This document shows positions 26,201 through 35,925 of a stretch of DNA of 64,000 nucleotides, piece after piece. The notes beneath the pieces were generated by a model. That model was not told where the DNA came from and did not search any database. It was given only the letters and a program-made list of their open reading frames with translations. A program made the translations under genes and the position numbers. This DNA comes from Intestinibacter sp964449895. GTDB lineage: Bacteria; Bacillota; Clostridia; Peptostreptococcales; Peptostreptococcaceae. The DNA is taken from positions 310,001 to 374,000 of the forward strand of contig CAYVBY010000001.1 in the NCBI GenBank assembly GCA_964449895.1, given 5' to 3'. How positions within the stretch are numbered: the stretch's first letter is position 1; each line of letters starts with the position of its first letter.

Positions 26201-26732
26201 ATTTTTCAAGATTAAAAATTCTCTCTAGCATTTCTCTTCTCTTACTATCATCTAACTGTAGAAATTCACTAAATTTTCCCTGTGGAAGAACTACAGATCT
26301 TGTAAAGTCAGAAGATGTAAGACCTACTATATCTATTATGGCCTTATCTACTTGAGTTTTTTTCTCCGCTAATACAGTTTTTGTATTATCATCGTGAATT
26401 TCGACTAAAAGAGCACTATAAGAATTTGCAACTCCTGTTTTACTTCTGTTTAAAATTCTCTCTACTTCATATCTTTTTTTATTGTGTTTATTTCCTATTT
26501 CAAACTGATATTTTATAACAGTTCTTTTGCAAGATGTATTTATATATTCATTAGTATCTCTAGATATATTGCCGTACATTGCTATAGTTATAGCATCTAA
26601 TATTGTAGATTTCCCACTTCCAGTTTTACCAAATATTCCAAATAATCCTCTAGATGTCAATTCTTCAAAATCTATAACTTGCTTTTCTATGTAACTATTT
26701 AATCCACTAATTTCTAATCTAATAGGTCTCAT
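23202..26732 (-). CDS. sbcC: SbcC nuclease subunit (Rad50-like SMC ATPase)
   Basis: An 1176-residue protein of usual SbcC size. It has an N-terminal ATPase half with Walker A GKTGSGKS (35-42), two long coiled coils, a zinc hook CPVCG at about residue 585, and a C-terminal half with TLSGGETFLTSLALALALS and the Walker B FFFLDEGFGSLD. With SbcD it forms the Mre11/Rad50-type complex that cuts hairpins and blocked DNA ends. It begins directly behind the sbcD stop (TAAATG), so both are translated together. Confidence 0.95.
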   Translation of the reverse strand: MRPIRLEISGLNSYIEKQVIDFEELTSRGLFGIFGKTGSGKSTILDAITIAMYGNISRDTNEYINTSCKRTVIKYQFEIGNKHNKKRYEVERILNRSKTGVANSYSALLVEIHDDNTKTVLAEKKTQVDKAIIDIVGLTSSDFTRSVVLPQGKFSEFLQLDDSKRREMLERIFNLEKYGKALTEKVKKKRDSKKIEIEILENNLLQYEGTTQEIFDQAYKDLINLQEHSRKMREELSDTEKKYEESKEIITYQQALEEKENKKNKLNERAKEIEENKIKVERSGHAKIVNPHIKNTQEFENSISEYNIDLNKLDREYIQSNREYESTKFKYENAQREKDNKLEGLIENKQKFERAIEIEVQIKEVLSKIENLKAKIYDYEIQKNNLKKITDDLDAQYEKTNSLIKENENKISELKTSEDFKSKVYKAYEIEKEYFRVKKELEVDEEKISSLIKELKDLKSSFGFVENATKELKSKLKNINDKYEILSSKCPGTNDDLVAKSNKVSTLRTQYEKTKENENKLSQKQEDLNKYREEKFKVDRDIKSLEEAIEKQKREKLSLEKALNEEKFLNLANELKNGLKDGHPCPVCGSVHHPNLSIVNNNDKINYIQSQILKLEENINNLSENYDEAIRLQSQLLSKISISEDVVKDLKIEIGEFTSLDLEKELNIMSKEVITLKEKIDNWNKSKEDLEKEIKELEIVKNKKEKEEIELSTDINNKSANLSSLQEDLDKIRKTHDNHKKEYLYLISTLKIENLKEKVEEINKNSKIIEEIDETNFKLKETKEKIEFSIKQRRDEFVDIDKSISNLQKENESNIKEKSEKENEFNLITKGQNPKYLLDNTIDEINTITSTEAKLRVQVEDEKYKNEKLKSKISEVKGKLQEATNKHKTSKENLNSLLFEYKFDSIYAVQNALISDEEREYLKDQIEFFEKEDKSLTLEIKNLKEKLNGRSFDLNLYLELEKSKYKLQHEIETITQEIGAKRNEVMNLEKNLDKVKKLQKKLEESIHNLELLKEIEKLLQGKRFVEFVAKNQLEYIVIEASKRLEDMTKGRYVLEIDENLNFVMRDNYNGGLRRGIKTLSGGETFLTSLALALALSSQIQLKGSAPLEFFFLDEGFGSLDTELLDVVMESLEKLHHERLSVGIISHVEELKNRVPVKLLVTPNNGGSGSKIDIEYS

Positions 26733-27929
26733 TTAGTCTTCACCTCCTTCTTCAACAATCTGTAAAAATAAATCAAGTAGCTCACCTTTAGGTTCTACCT
26801 CATTTCTAAACTTATAATATTCAATAAATAATTCTTTCATTGATTTTTCTCTCATATCTACATGTTCATATCTAGATGATTTATTTATTATAGGTTTTAT
26901 CTCTATAATGTCTTTTAATAAAGTTTTCATTTTTTTTATTTCATTTTGTCCAATTACTTCTTCTGTAATTATTTCAAAATAAGACCAAATATCTCTTTCC
27001 TTATTTTTTTCGCATAAATCTAAAGCTTCTTCTACGCCTTTGCATTTGAATACTTCTATTGGTTTATAATTTTTAAAATAAACATCTTCAATTGTAGCTT
27101 CCTCTCCTGGATGAAGTTCTACAATTTTAGCTCCCTTTGCATAAATTCTTTCACTTTTGCTGTATTGAATAGGTGAACCACTATAATAAGCATTTAATCT
27201 TTGAGATGCCTTTTGTGGTTTATGTAAATGACCTAAAGCTGTATATTGAGAGTTTTGAGGAAGGTCTTTCTTTTGTACAAGCAAACTTCCTCCAAGCTCT
27301 ATAGGTCTTTCTGAATCCGTAGATTCTCCACCAATTACAAACAAATGTGATATAGCTATATTTATACTGTCTTCTTCATAATTTTCTTCTAATTTTCTAA
27401 ATATATCTCCTACCTTTTGGCTATAAGAAATTTGTTTTTCCCTTTCCTCATCACCTTTTAATACTTCATTTAATCTTTTTTCACTTGGATAAGGTAGAGT
27501 TATCAGAGTAACTTTTTCCCCATTAAAGTTAAACTTTGTACATCCTTCTATAGCTTTAGTAATTTCAAAACCTTTATATGTAGCCTCACTTGTTTTACTT
27601 AAAGGATATCCAAATATTATTATCCCCATTTCTTGAGCAAGTGGAGTAATTGCAGAAAGTCTCTCTGGATTATCGTGATTTCCTGAAATTACAACTACAC
27701 ATCTTTTTCCATTATCTGCAAGTCGACATACTGTTTTGTAAAATAATTTTTCTGCGGCTGCTGGAGGATTTGATGTATCATAAATATCTCCCGCTATTAA
27801 AACCATATCTATATCATTTTCTTCAACTATCTTTATAAAATCTTCTAAAAATAGTTCCTGCTCTCTAAGTCTACTATTTCCCTCCAATGTTTTTCCTAAG
27901 TGCCAGTCTGATGTATGAATAAATTTCAT
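26733..27929 (-). CDS. sbcD: SbcD nuclease subunit (Mre11-like)
   Basis: A 398-residue metallophosphoesterase. All the nuclease motifs are there: TSDWHLGK, AGDIYDTSNPP, SGNHDNPERL, ISHLF and LGHLHKPQ. AAGGAGG precedes the ATG. It sits 10 bases downstream of addA, so the end-processing genes addB, addA, sbcD and sbcC form one unit, probably preceded by the 35-40 kb cassette. Confidence 0.95.
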   Translation of the reverse strand: MKFIHTSDWHLGKTLEGNSRLREQELFLEDFIKIVEENDIDMVLIAGDIYDTSNPPAAAEKLFYKTVCRLADNGKRCVVVISGNHDNPERLSAITPLAQEMGIIIFGYPLSKTSEATYKGFEITKAIEGCTKFNFNGEKVTLITLPYPSEKRLNEVLKGDEEREKQISYSQKVGDIFRKLEENYEEDSINIAISHLFVIGGESTDSERPIELGGSLLVQKKDLPQNSQYTALGHLHKPQKASQRLNAYYSGSPIQYSKSERIYAKGAKIVELHPGEEATIEDVYFKNYKPIEVFKCKGVEEALDLCEKNKERDIWSYFEIITEEVIGQNEIKKMKTLLKDIIEIKPIINKSSRYEHVDMREKSMKELFIEYYKFRNEVEPKGELLDLFLQIVEEGGED

Positions 27930-27939
27930 TGATTCCTCC

Positions 27940-30900
27940 TTAAATTCGTACTTCCTTATCTATATTAAATAAATATAAATATTTTTCCTTTACTTTTTTA
28001 CCCGTAAGTTCTGTTAAAGCTTTAGAGTAAAGTTCTAACTGTTTATTGTATCTAGTTATTATTTCATCTTCATTATCATGATTTACTTTATCTGTTTTGT
28101 AATCTATAATAACTATTTCTCCATCTTCCTCAAAATAAGCATCTATAACTCCTCTAAGCATAATAGATTCATCTTTATAAATTTCAATATTATCTTGATT
28201 TAAATATATATCCTTTATTTTTATTTGATTGTATATCTTTTGCTCTCTTTTTATAAATTTTGAAGACAACATTCTATTTCCTAGAGTAGATTGGAAAAAT
28301 TTAAGTATTTTTTTAGGTGTTATAACTTTAGATTCTACTTCAGTTATTATTTTTCTTTTTATTAAATCTTCAATTTGAGATTTTATTTCTTCCTCTGTAT
28401 TTACCTTACTTAAATCTAAAATTTCCATAATTAAATGTACTACTGTACCTTTTCTAGCTCCTGTTAAATTTTCCTCTTTTTTATCTTTAGTTATAAATTT
28501 TGGTTTTTTTAATGTAGTTTTATTTTTGAATAAACTTTCAGAGAAATTTTCTTCTTCATAGCTTTGTTGGATTTTTTTAATTTCTGTAACAGATATACTA
28601 GCTGATTTTTTTACAGCTTCTTTATAAGGATATTCAAAGTTTAACTTTCTCTTTATTTCATCATAGTACTCTGTATCACTTTTAGATAAATCCATATTGT
28701 CTAAAATATCTCTTATTCCATCTACTTCTTTTATATCAAAATCTATATCTTTTTTTTCCCAAGTCTTTATAAACCATTTTGATTCATCTTCAACAATATC
28801 TTCCACAGATATATTATATTTTTGTCTTAAATCACTTAAGTCACTGTGTTTTATAATAGCTGGCATTATCCAATCTAAATAATTTTTGCCATTTAAAATA
28901 TCGTATTTTGAAACCTCTTTTATGTTAGATATATTTGAAGACCATTTATGGATATTTTTTTCTATGTCTTTTATAGAACCTGTGATTATCAGTTTTTCTT
29001 TGGCTCTAGTAAGAGCAACATATAAAATTCTCATTTCTTCTGATATATTTTCTATATTTATTTTACATTTTAAGGCTTCTTTTGCAATGCTTGGATAAGA
29101 AATCCTTCTTTCAAAATCGACTATTTGCGGTCCATATCCAAGCTTGTGATGATATAGGATATCTTTTCTAAAATCCATAGTATTAAAGTTTTTTCCCATG
29201 GCAGAACATATTACTATAGGAAATTCTAATCCTTTACTCTTATGTATGCTCATAATTCTAACTACATTGGCATTTTCTCCTAAAGTTTTTGCACTTCCCA
29301 TATCTGAATTTGATTTTTTTAATTTGCTTATGAAATTAATAAAGTTAAATATTCCTTTAAAACTTGTCTCTTCAAATTGTTTAGCTCTTTCAAATAAAAC
29401 TCTTAAATTTGCTTGTCTTTGAATTCCCCCAGGAAGTGCTCCACAATAGGCATAATATCCGCTATTAGTATATATATACCATAAAAATTCATCTGTACTC
29501 ATATAAAGAGATTTTTCTTGTAAGTCTTTTATATCATCTAAAAATCTTTTTACTTTTAATTTAAGCTCTTCTTCGAAGTTATTGTTAATATCATCTTGAT
29601 TTAAATTATCTGTATATCCAGCAACTATTTGCATAGCTTCATATATACTAGTATTTTTATCAGCTATTCTGATTTCAATTAAATCCTCTGGAGTAAATCC
29701 ATATATTGGAGATCTTAAAATCGCTATTAAAGGTATATCTTGCATAGGATTGTCAATTACTTTTAAATATGACATTATAACTTGTATTTCCATATTTTCA
29801 AAGTAACCCTGTCCTATATCTGCATAAGTTGGAATATCCATATTTATAAGTTCTTCTGCAAATATCGGTGCCCAAGTTGATGTTGCTCTAAGAAGTATTA
29901 CTATATCCTTAAACTCCACATTTCTATAAACACCTAGTTTTTTATCAAATACTTGTCTGTATTTACCATTTTCATCTGGTTTCATAATATCTTTTATTAT
30001 TTTTCCAACCATCCTAGCTTCTATTTGACTTGCATCTAAATCTTCTTCATTTTCTTCTTCCTCACTAGGATTTTCTTCTTCTTCTATTTTTTTCTCCATT
30101 AGATGAATTTCAGTAGCTCCACCTAAAATTACATTTTCATCTTCTATTTTTTCAAAGCAAGCCCCTAAATTTAATCTTTCATTTTTATCATATTCTATCT
30201 CACCTAGATGCTCACTCATTATATTTTCAAAAATATAATTTACACTATCTACTACTTCTTTTCTACTTCTAAAGTTTTTATATAGCATGATTTTTTTATA
30301 TTTGCTAGATAAATCTTCATCATAGCTTGCATATTTTTGTAAAAATATTTCTGGTTTTGCCTGTCTAAATCTATATATACTTTGTTTGACATCTCCAACC
30401 ATAAATCTATTTGGATTATCTTGTTTGGCAATTGTTGAAAGTATAACCTCTTGTACATGATTACTATCTTGATATTCATCTATAAATATTTCATAAAATT
30501 TATCTCTATACTCAAGGGCAATATCTGAAGGAATATTTTTTCCTTCTTCATCAAATAAAAATTCTCCTTCTTCATTTGTCTCTGTTAAAATTCTAAGTGC
30601 AAAATGTTCTATATCATTAAAATCTATTATTCCTTTTTCTCTTTTTTTAGTAGAATAAATATTATCAAACATAAGAACTACATCTGAAATAGATTTTACT
30701 ACAGGATATAAAAATCTAATTTCTTCATTTAAATCCTCATATGATTTATTAAATACAGAGTCCCTAAGTTTTTCTATAGATTTTTTTGCATTATCTCTTA
30801 ATTTTTTAGCTTTATCTTTTTCTTCTTTTATATAATATGGCGCATCTTTTGGAATACGTTTAACTCCTTTTGAATAATTTTCAAATTCCATATTTGAAAT

Positions 30901-31728
30901 TTTTTCATAAACTTCTGTCCAAGATGAATCACAAGAATTTAACAAATCTACAATTTTTTTATATTCAATTTTCAATTTATCTGTAAATGTAATAATTTCA
31001 TCTATATCTTCTATATCTTCTATCGCTTTTTTAATAGATTTTTCAATTCCTTCAACTTGTATCTTTACAGTTTCAAGTATAGCTTTTGCCCATTTTGATG
31101 TATCAAAGTCAAAATTGTCATCTATATCAAAATCTTTAGCACTATCTTTTAACCAGTCCTTTGGATAAGGTGATGCCATTACAAAACTATATATAGAAAG
31201 TATTAAATTTTGAAGATTTGTATCTCCTCTTTTTTCTGCATAACAATCTACTAAATAACAAAATTCTTCATTATTTTCTTCGTAAAGTTTATCAAATGTT
31301 TCATCAACAGCCTCTAATTTCATAAGAGAACATTCCGTTTCATCCCCTATTCTAAAATTAGGATCTAGATTTATCTTGTGAAAATTTGACTTTATTACTT
31401 CTAAACAAAATGAGTGTATTGTTGTTATACTTGCTTTATTTAAAAGCACTAACTGATTTTGAAGATGTACATTTTCTGGATTTTCATCTAATTTTTTAGA
31501 AATTGCATCTCCTATTCTCTCTCTCATTTCAGAAGCCGCTGCATTTGTAAATGTAACTACTAAAAGCTTGTCTATATCTATATTTAGATTTTCATTTAAA
31601 ATCATTTGTATTATACGTTCTACAAGTACGGCTGTTTTTCCAGAACCAGCAGCTGCTGCTACTAATAAGTTTCCACCTCTACTGTCTATTACATTTTTTT
31701 GTTCATCTGTCCATTTTGGAGCACTCAT
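27940..31728 (-). CDS. addA: AddA helicase-nuclease subunit
   Basis: A 1262-residue protein. It has an N-terminal UvrD-type helicase with AAGSGKT (26-32), LVVTFTNAAASEMRERI, the DEYQDSN Walker B, VGDVKQSIYRFRQAKP, MSIHKSKGLEFPIV and LYVALTRAKEKL. The C-terminal RecB-type nuclease carries GVIDAYFEEDGEIVIIDYKTDK with QLELYSKAL. AddAB resects double-strand breaks and loads RecA at Chi-like sites in Firmicutes. The start overlaps the addB stop in a TAATG. Confidence 0.97.
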   Translation of the reverse strand: MSAPKWTDEQKNVIDSRGGNLLVAAAAGSGKTAVLVERIIQMILNENLNIDIDKLLVVTFTNAAASEMRERIGDAISKKLDENPENVHLQNQLVLLNKASITTIHSFCLEVIKSNFHKINLDPNFRIGDETECSLMKLEAVDETFDKLYEENNEEFCYLVDCYAEKRGDTNLQNLILSIYSFVMASPYPKDWLKDSAKDFDIDDNFDFDTSKWAKAILETVKIQVEGIEKSIKKAIEDIEDIDEIITFTDKLKIEYKKIVDLLNSCDSSWTEVYEKISNMEFENYSKGVKRIPKDAPYYIKEEKDKAKKLRDNAKKSIEKLRDSVFNKSYEDLNEEIRFLYPVVKSISDVVLMFDNIYSTKKREKGIIDFNDIEHFALRILTETNEEGEFLFDEEGKNIPSDIALEYRDKFYEIFIDEYQDSNHVQEVILSTIAKQDNPNRFMVGDVKQSIYRFRQAKPEIFLQKYASYDEDLSSKYKKIMLYKNFRSRKEVVDSVNYIFENIMSEHLGEIEYDKNERLNLGACFEKIEDENVILGGATEIHLMEKKIEEEENPSEEEENEEDLDASQIEARMVGKIIKDIMKPDENGKYRQVFDKKLGVYRNVEFKDIVILLRATSTWAPIFAEELINMDIPTYADIGQGYFENMEIQVIMSYLKVIDNPMQDIPLIAILRSPIYGFTPEDLIEIRIADKNTSIYEAMQIVAGYTDNLNQDDINNNFEEELKLKVKRFLDDIKDLQEKSLYMSTDEFLWYIYTNSGYYAYCGALPGGIQRQANLRVLFERAKQFEETSFKGIFNFINFISKLKKSNSDMGSAKTLGENANVVRIMSIHKSKGLEFPIVICSAMGKNFNTMDFRKDILYHHKLGYGPQIVDFERRISYPSIAKEALKCKINIENISEEMRILYVALTRAKEKLIITGSIKDIEKNIHKWSSNISNIKEVSKYDILNGKNYLDWIMPAIIKHSDLSDLRQKYNISVEDIVEDESKWFIKTWEKKDIDFDIKEVDGIRDILDNMDLSKSDTEYYDEIKRKLNFEYPYKEAVKKSASISVTEIKKIQQSYEEENFSESLFKNKTTLKKPKFITKDKKEENLTGARKGTVVHLIMEILDLSKVNTEEEIKSQIEDLIKRKIITEVESKVITPKKILKFFQSTLGNRMLSSKFIKREQKIYNQIKIKDIYLNQDNIEIYKDESIMLRGVIDAYFEEDGEIVIIDYKTDKVNHDNEDEIITRYNKQLELYSKALTELTGKKVKEKYLYLFNIDKEVRI

Positions 31729-34700
31729 TATTTCACCTCCTCAGCCATCATTTTTATAATTTCTTCGTTTTTCTTATCTTTTATTATTTTATAGTTGTTG
31801 TCTTTCAATGTTGAGTCAAATTGACAAATAGCATTATATAAACAAAAATCACAAGAAGTTTTATCCTTATGTTTATTAGGTTTTATACTTATGTCTCCGC
31901 CTAACATACCTTGACACAACTGCTTAATCTCATATTTTACATATTTTCTAAGAATTTCAAATTCCCCATAACTTACACTATTTGTAGATTTTGATATACT
32001 TCCGTCCTTATTTAAAGTTACAGGAATTATTAGAGATGATTTTACATCATCTTCATATAAAGATTTATCCATTTTTTTAATTATATGGGCATCTTTTGTA
32101 AGTAATCCTTTCATCTTAGATTGTTTTAATATTTCTTCATCTATCTTTTCTTCGCCTTTATTTTCATTGAATTTTGCAATTGGATTATCTATTTTACAAT
32201 ATAAAATTGCAGCCGGCATAATACTTTCACCCTTTTTCATTGAGCTTTCTAATATTGCATCTAAATATACAAGTAATTGCAACTGTAGTCCGTAGTATAC
32301 TTCTGTTAAACTTATATTTTTATCTGATGATTTATAATCTATTACTCTTATATATTTATTATCATTTTCATCAAATTCATCAACTCTGTCTATTTGTCCA
32401 TTAAGCTTAATTTGAGTTCCATCTTCTAATATTATTTTTATAGGTGGATATTTTCCTCCTTGACCAAAATTCACTTCGTAATCTATAGGTTCAAATTCTC
32501 CTGATTTAATTTGTGTAGCTATTATATTTATAGCAGCAACTAACATTCTCTTTAATCTGTAAGATAAATATTTATATCTTGGAGAACTATTTAATATAAA
32601 TCCAGGAATTTGAGATATCATAAAATCAACAATAGATCCTACCTTTTTTTCTATATAAGCTTCATTTATTTCCTTCCAAGTTAAATTTTCCTTTTGTAGT
32701 GACTTTGAAAATTCATACATTATATTGTGTATAAAAGTTCCTAAATCAGGAGCAGCAAATGAATATTCCTTTCTCTCCTTAGCTTTAAGTCCATACTGAA
32801 TAAAATATGCAAATGGACAAGAAGAGTATTTTTCAAGTCTAGATATACTCAAATTATTAGTTTCGTATAATTTATTTATTTTTTCTTTAGATACCTTTTG
32901 AACTAAATTAGTATATGTAAGTCCCGAAATTATTTTTGTTGTAATTTCCTTATATTTTTCATCACTTAAAAAATATCTATATACATCTAACCATAAATTT
33001 TCTATTTCTTCTCCATTATCAAAAGATTTTATTTTATTTACCATTTTGTTAAATGTTGGAGATTTTACAGTTATATCTTTCATTATTTCAACTACATCTT
33101 CTTTTTTATTTTCTAATAAATAACTCTCAACTTCTAATTTTTCAAAGATTTTTTTAAGTCTAGATATTATCATAGAAGGTCTTAAACTTTTGCCTTCAGA
33201 ATCTGAAATTGGATAAGTTAAAATTAAATTTTCAGAAGTAGATGTAAGAGCCTTATATACTAAAAATTGCTCTTCAAATGTTTTTGTCTTACTATCTATA
33301 TCTACTTCCACTCCTATATCTGATAGAGTATTTCTGTCCTTATCTGTAAGTAGACCTTTTTCTTTTGAAATTAAAGGAAATACACCATCTATAACTCCAA
33401 CTAAATATAAATATTTGGTTTCTGGATTTTTCATTCTATCTACGCTACTTACTAAAACTTGATCTATACTTGGAGGAACTAAACCAAGCTCATATTCTTC
33501 AAAACCTAAGCTTATTATTTTTATAAATTTTTCTATGGAAACTACATCATCTCCCATTATTTCAACTATTTGGTCTAATATATCAATTACAATATCCCAA
33601 ACTTGAGAATATTGACTGGCTATATCTAATTCTCCCTTTTCTTTGAAATTTTCAACTAAATCAAATATAGTTTCCTCCATATTTATATCAACTAAAAACT
33701 CATAAATATGTCTACATATTTCTCTACAGCTTTTTTTACCTTTTAAGTTTTCTTGTAATTTAACTATTGGATTTAATATTCTATTTTTTATTTCATTTAT
33801 TTTTTTGATTTTTTCTAATTCTTCTTCTGTAGGTTCGTAATTATAATTACCTACAGCTCTATATTCCCATTTTTCTTCAAGCCATTTTTTGCCCTTTATT
33901 CCATTTAAGATGACATAATTTTCTATTAAACTAACTTCATAAACATCTAATCCTAAAAGTCCACTTTTTAAATATCTAAACATTACTTCATAAGAATATC
34001 TTCTGCTTTTCATCTCAAGTACTGAAGTTATAAGAACTACAATAGGATTTGATTTTATATCTCTTTTTTTGTCAATAAAATTAGGGATGTTATATTCATT
34101 AAATATTGAATGAATTAAAAAATCATATTTATTTAAATCTCTAGTTGCAACTGTTATATCTTTATATCTTATATTTTTTTCTCTAACTAAATTTACTATT
34201 TCCTTTGCAATATGTTCTACTTCTTCATAAAGATTATTAAATTCTTTTATTTTTATGTAATTTACTTCTTCTTTGTATGCTTTATAAGGATATGAATTAT
34301 AATATCTCTCTAAGTGAAGTAATTCTTCGTTATTTTCAAATCGTTTTATCTTTTTATTATTTAAATCTATATAAGGATTTATTTTTATAGAGTTATCTAT
34401 AGCTAGCTTTTTAAGTTTTTCGTAAGTATACTTAGTTCTTGAAAAAGGATCATTTCTTTTGTAGGCTAAATTTCTTACATTATCTACAGTAAGAGATATT
34501 GTAACCTCTTTGGCCTTTTTTAGAAGTCCCGCCAAAATAGAATACTGCTTAGGTGTAAATCCCGTATATTCATCTATATAAATATAACTTCCATTAAAAT
34601 AAGTAGTTTTTTCTAATTTTTGAGATAAAGATCCTAGCATATCCTGAGAATCTATATAATTTTCATGTAATTGATTTTCAAAAGCCTCATAAATTTTACT

Positions 34701-35183
34701 TATATCTTTTAGCTTTAATCTCAATGTTTCATTTTTAATATCCTCTGAAATATACTCAAGCATATCATAGTTTATATTGTACTGTTTTAATTCCCCTATT
34801 ATTTCAGTAATAGAACCTACAAATCCTGTCTGCGTCGCCGATTTTGAAAATACTTCTAACTTATCTATTACATTTTCAATTGCTCTATAAGCAATCATAG
34901 CCTTTCCACTAGAATTTATATTTACATCAGTAAGTCCTCCAACTTGTGAAAATACAAAGGCACTCATAGTATTAAAAGTAAATACTTTCGTTCTCATGTA
35001 TTTATCTTTTTCTTCTCCCAAATATAAAGAACTTATCTTTTTTTCCATCTCAAAGGAATATTGTTCTGGAACTAATAATATAACAGGTGTCGTTTCATCA
35101 TCTTGAACTCTAGTTTTTATTTCATTTAATAAGTAAGTGCTTTTTCCGCTTCCACCTCTTCCAAATACAAATCTAAGCCCCAT
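31728..35183 (-). CDS. addB: AddB helicase-like nuclease subunit
   Basis: An 1151-residue protein with Walker A GRGGSGKS (8-15), a large helicase-like body and a C-terminal nuclease (GQIDRVDEF ... VIDYKSSDK). A four-cysteine Fe-S cluster is formed by SSCPFAYF and CDFCLYNAIC. ATG 35183 is preferred over ATG 35189 because it sits 6 bases from AGGAGG, while the latter touches it. The start lies inside the end of the upstream nuclease gene (11-base overlap), linking addAB to the preceding three-gene cassette. Confidence 0.95.
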   Translation of the reverse strand: MGLRFVFGRGGSGKSTYLLNEIKTRVQDDETTPVILLVPEQYSFEMEKKISSLYLGEEKDKYMRTKVFTFNTMSAFVFSQVGGLTDVNINSSGKAMIAYRAIENVIDKLEVFSKSATQTGFVGSITEIIGELKQYNINYDMLEYISEDIKNETLRLKLKDISKIYEAFENQLHENYIDSQDMLGSLSQKLEKTTYFNGSYIYIDEYTGFTPKQYSILAGLLKKAKEVTISLTVDNVRNLAYKRNDPFSRTKYTYEKLKKLAIDNSIKINPYIDLNNKKIKRFENNEELLHLERYYNSYPYKAYKEEVNYIKIKEFNNLYEEVEHIAKEIVNLVREKNIRYKDITVATRDLNKYDFLIHSIFNEYNIPNFIDKKRDIKSNPIVVLITSVLEMKSRRYSYEVMFRYLKSGLLGLDVYEVSLIENYVILNGIKGKKWLEEKWEYRAVGNYNYEPTEEELEKIKKINEIKNRILNPIVKLQENLKGKKSCREICRHIYEFLVDINMEETIFDLVENFKEKGELDIASQYSQVWDIVIDILDQIVEIMGDDVVSIEKFIKIISLGFEEYELGLVPPSIDQVLVSSVDRMKNPETKYLYLVGVIDGVFPLISKEKGLLTDKDRNTLSDIGVEVDIDSKTKTFEEQFLVYKALTSTSENLILTYPISDSEGKSLRPSMIISRLKKIFEKLEVESYLLENKKEDVVEIMKDITVKSPTFNKMVNKIKSFDNGEEIENLWLDVYRYFLSDEKYKEITTKIISGLTYTNLVQKVSKEKINKLYETNNLSISRLEKYSSCPFAYFIQYGLKAKERKEYSFAAPDLGTFIHNIMYEFSKSLQKENLTWKEINEAYIEKKVGSIVDFMISQIPGFILNSSPRYKYLSYRLKRMLVAAINIIATQIKSGEFEPIDYEVNFGQGGKYPPIKIILEDGTQIKLNGQIDRVDEFDENDNKYIRVIDYKSSDKNISLTEVYYGLQLQLLVYLDAILESSMKKGESIMPAAILYCKIDNPIAKFNENKGEEKIDEEILKQSKMKGLLTKDAHIIKKMDKSLYEDDVKSSLIIPVTLNKDGSISKSTNSVSYGEFEILRKYVKYEIKQLCQGMLGGDISIKPNKHKDKTSCDFCLYNAICQFDSTLKDNNYKIIKDKKNEEIIKMMAEEVK

Positions 35184-35925
35184 ACTCATCCTCCTTTATA
35201 ATTTCATAATTTATACGTTCGTTGTTACATAATTTATTAAATTCACAGTATTTACAGTGATTTTTATTTTTATCTATATATCCATCAAAATCCATATTTG
35301 AAATGTTAGATATATAATTTTCTATTATAAATTTATTTTTTAAATGTTTTTCGATTGAGTAATTTACTGTTATTGGATTATCATCTACTTTTAATCTAAA
35401 ATACTTCATTTTTATATTTTGTACAGGTATTTCAATTTGGTAAATCCTTTGAATTACTTCCTTTGCCAAATACATATAAACTATAGTCTGCATTCTATTT
35501 TCTATATTTTTATAATTTGCTTTTGAAGACTCAGTTTTCCAGTCCCAAATTTCTATATTATCCTTGTCTATTATTACAAGGTCGTACTTTGCAGATAGAT
35601 AATTATCTAATATTTTACTTCTAACTTCATATTCAGGCAAATAAATTTTATTATTTTCTATAGGAAGTAATTTTTTAACTTTTTCAAGCCATAAACTAAA
35701 TTCTTCACCTATATTTTCGCCCACCTCAATATTTTTAAAATATCTTTCACAAAGTAAGTGAAATTTTGTACCTGTTTTTAATCCCTCATAATAATCTCTA
35801 CTCTCTTTCCCTTCAAATTTCCAATTTATGTTGTCTATATATTTGTACTTAAATTTTAAAGGACATGATTTAAATGTATTTAATGAATTTTGACTATAAG
35901 TAAAGTATTTAAGCTTTTTATTCAT
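35173..35925 (-). CDS. Stand-alone RecB/Cas4-like PD-(D/E)XK nuclease with Fe-S cysteines
   Basis: A 250-residue nuclease. An N-terminal SQNSLNTFKSCPLKFKYKY block gives the first Cys. GTKFHLLCERYF supplies the catalytic His, and the core is KYDLVIIDKDN ... IWDWKTE with RMQTIVYMYL. The C-terminal cluster CKYCEFNKLC supplies the other three cysteines, as in AddB and Cas4. It overlaps the helicase gene upstream by 8 bases and addB downstream by 11. It probably acts as the nuclease part of a complex with the two upstream products. Confidence 0.85.
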   Translation of the reverse strand: MNKKLKYFTYSQNSLNTFKSCPLKFKYKYIDNINWKFEGKESRDYYEGLKTGTKFHLLCERYFKNIEVGENIGEEFSLWLEKVKKLLPIENNKIYLPEYEVRSKILDNYLSAKYDLVIIDKDNIEIWDWKTESSKANYKNIENRMQTIVYMYLAKEVIQRIYQIEIPVQNIKMKYFRLKVDDNPITVNYSIEKHLKNKFIIENYISNISNMDFDGYIDKNKNHCKYCEFNKLCNNERINYEIIKEDEYGA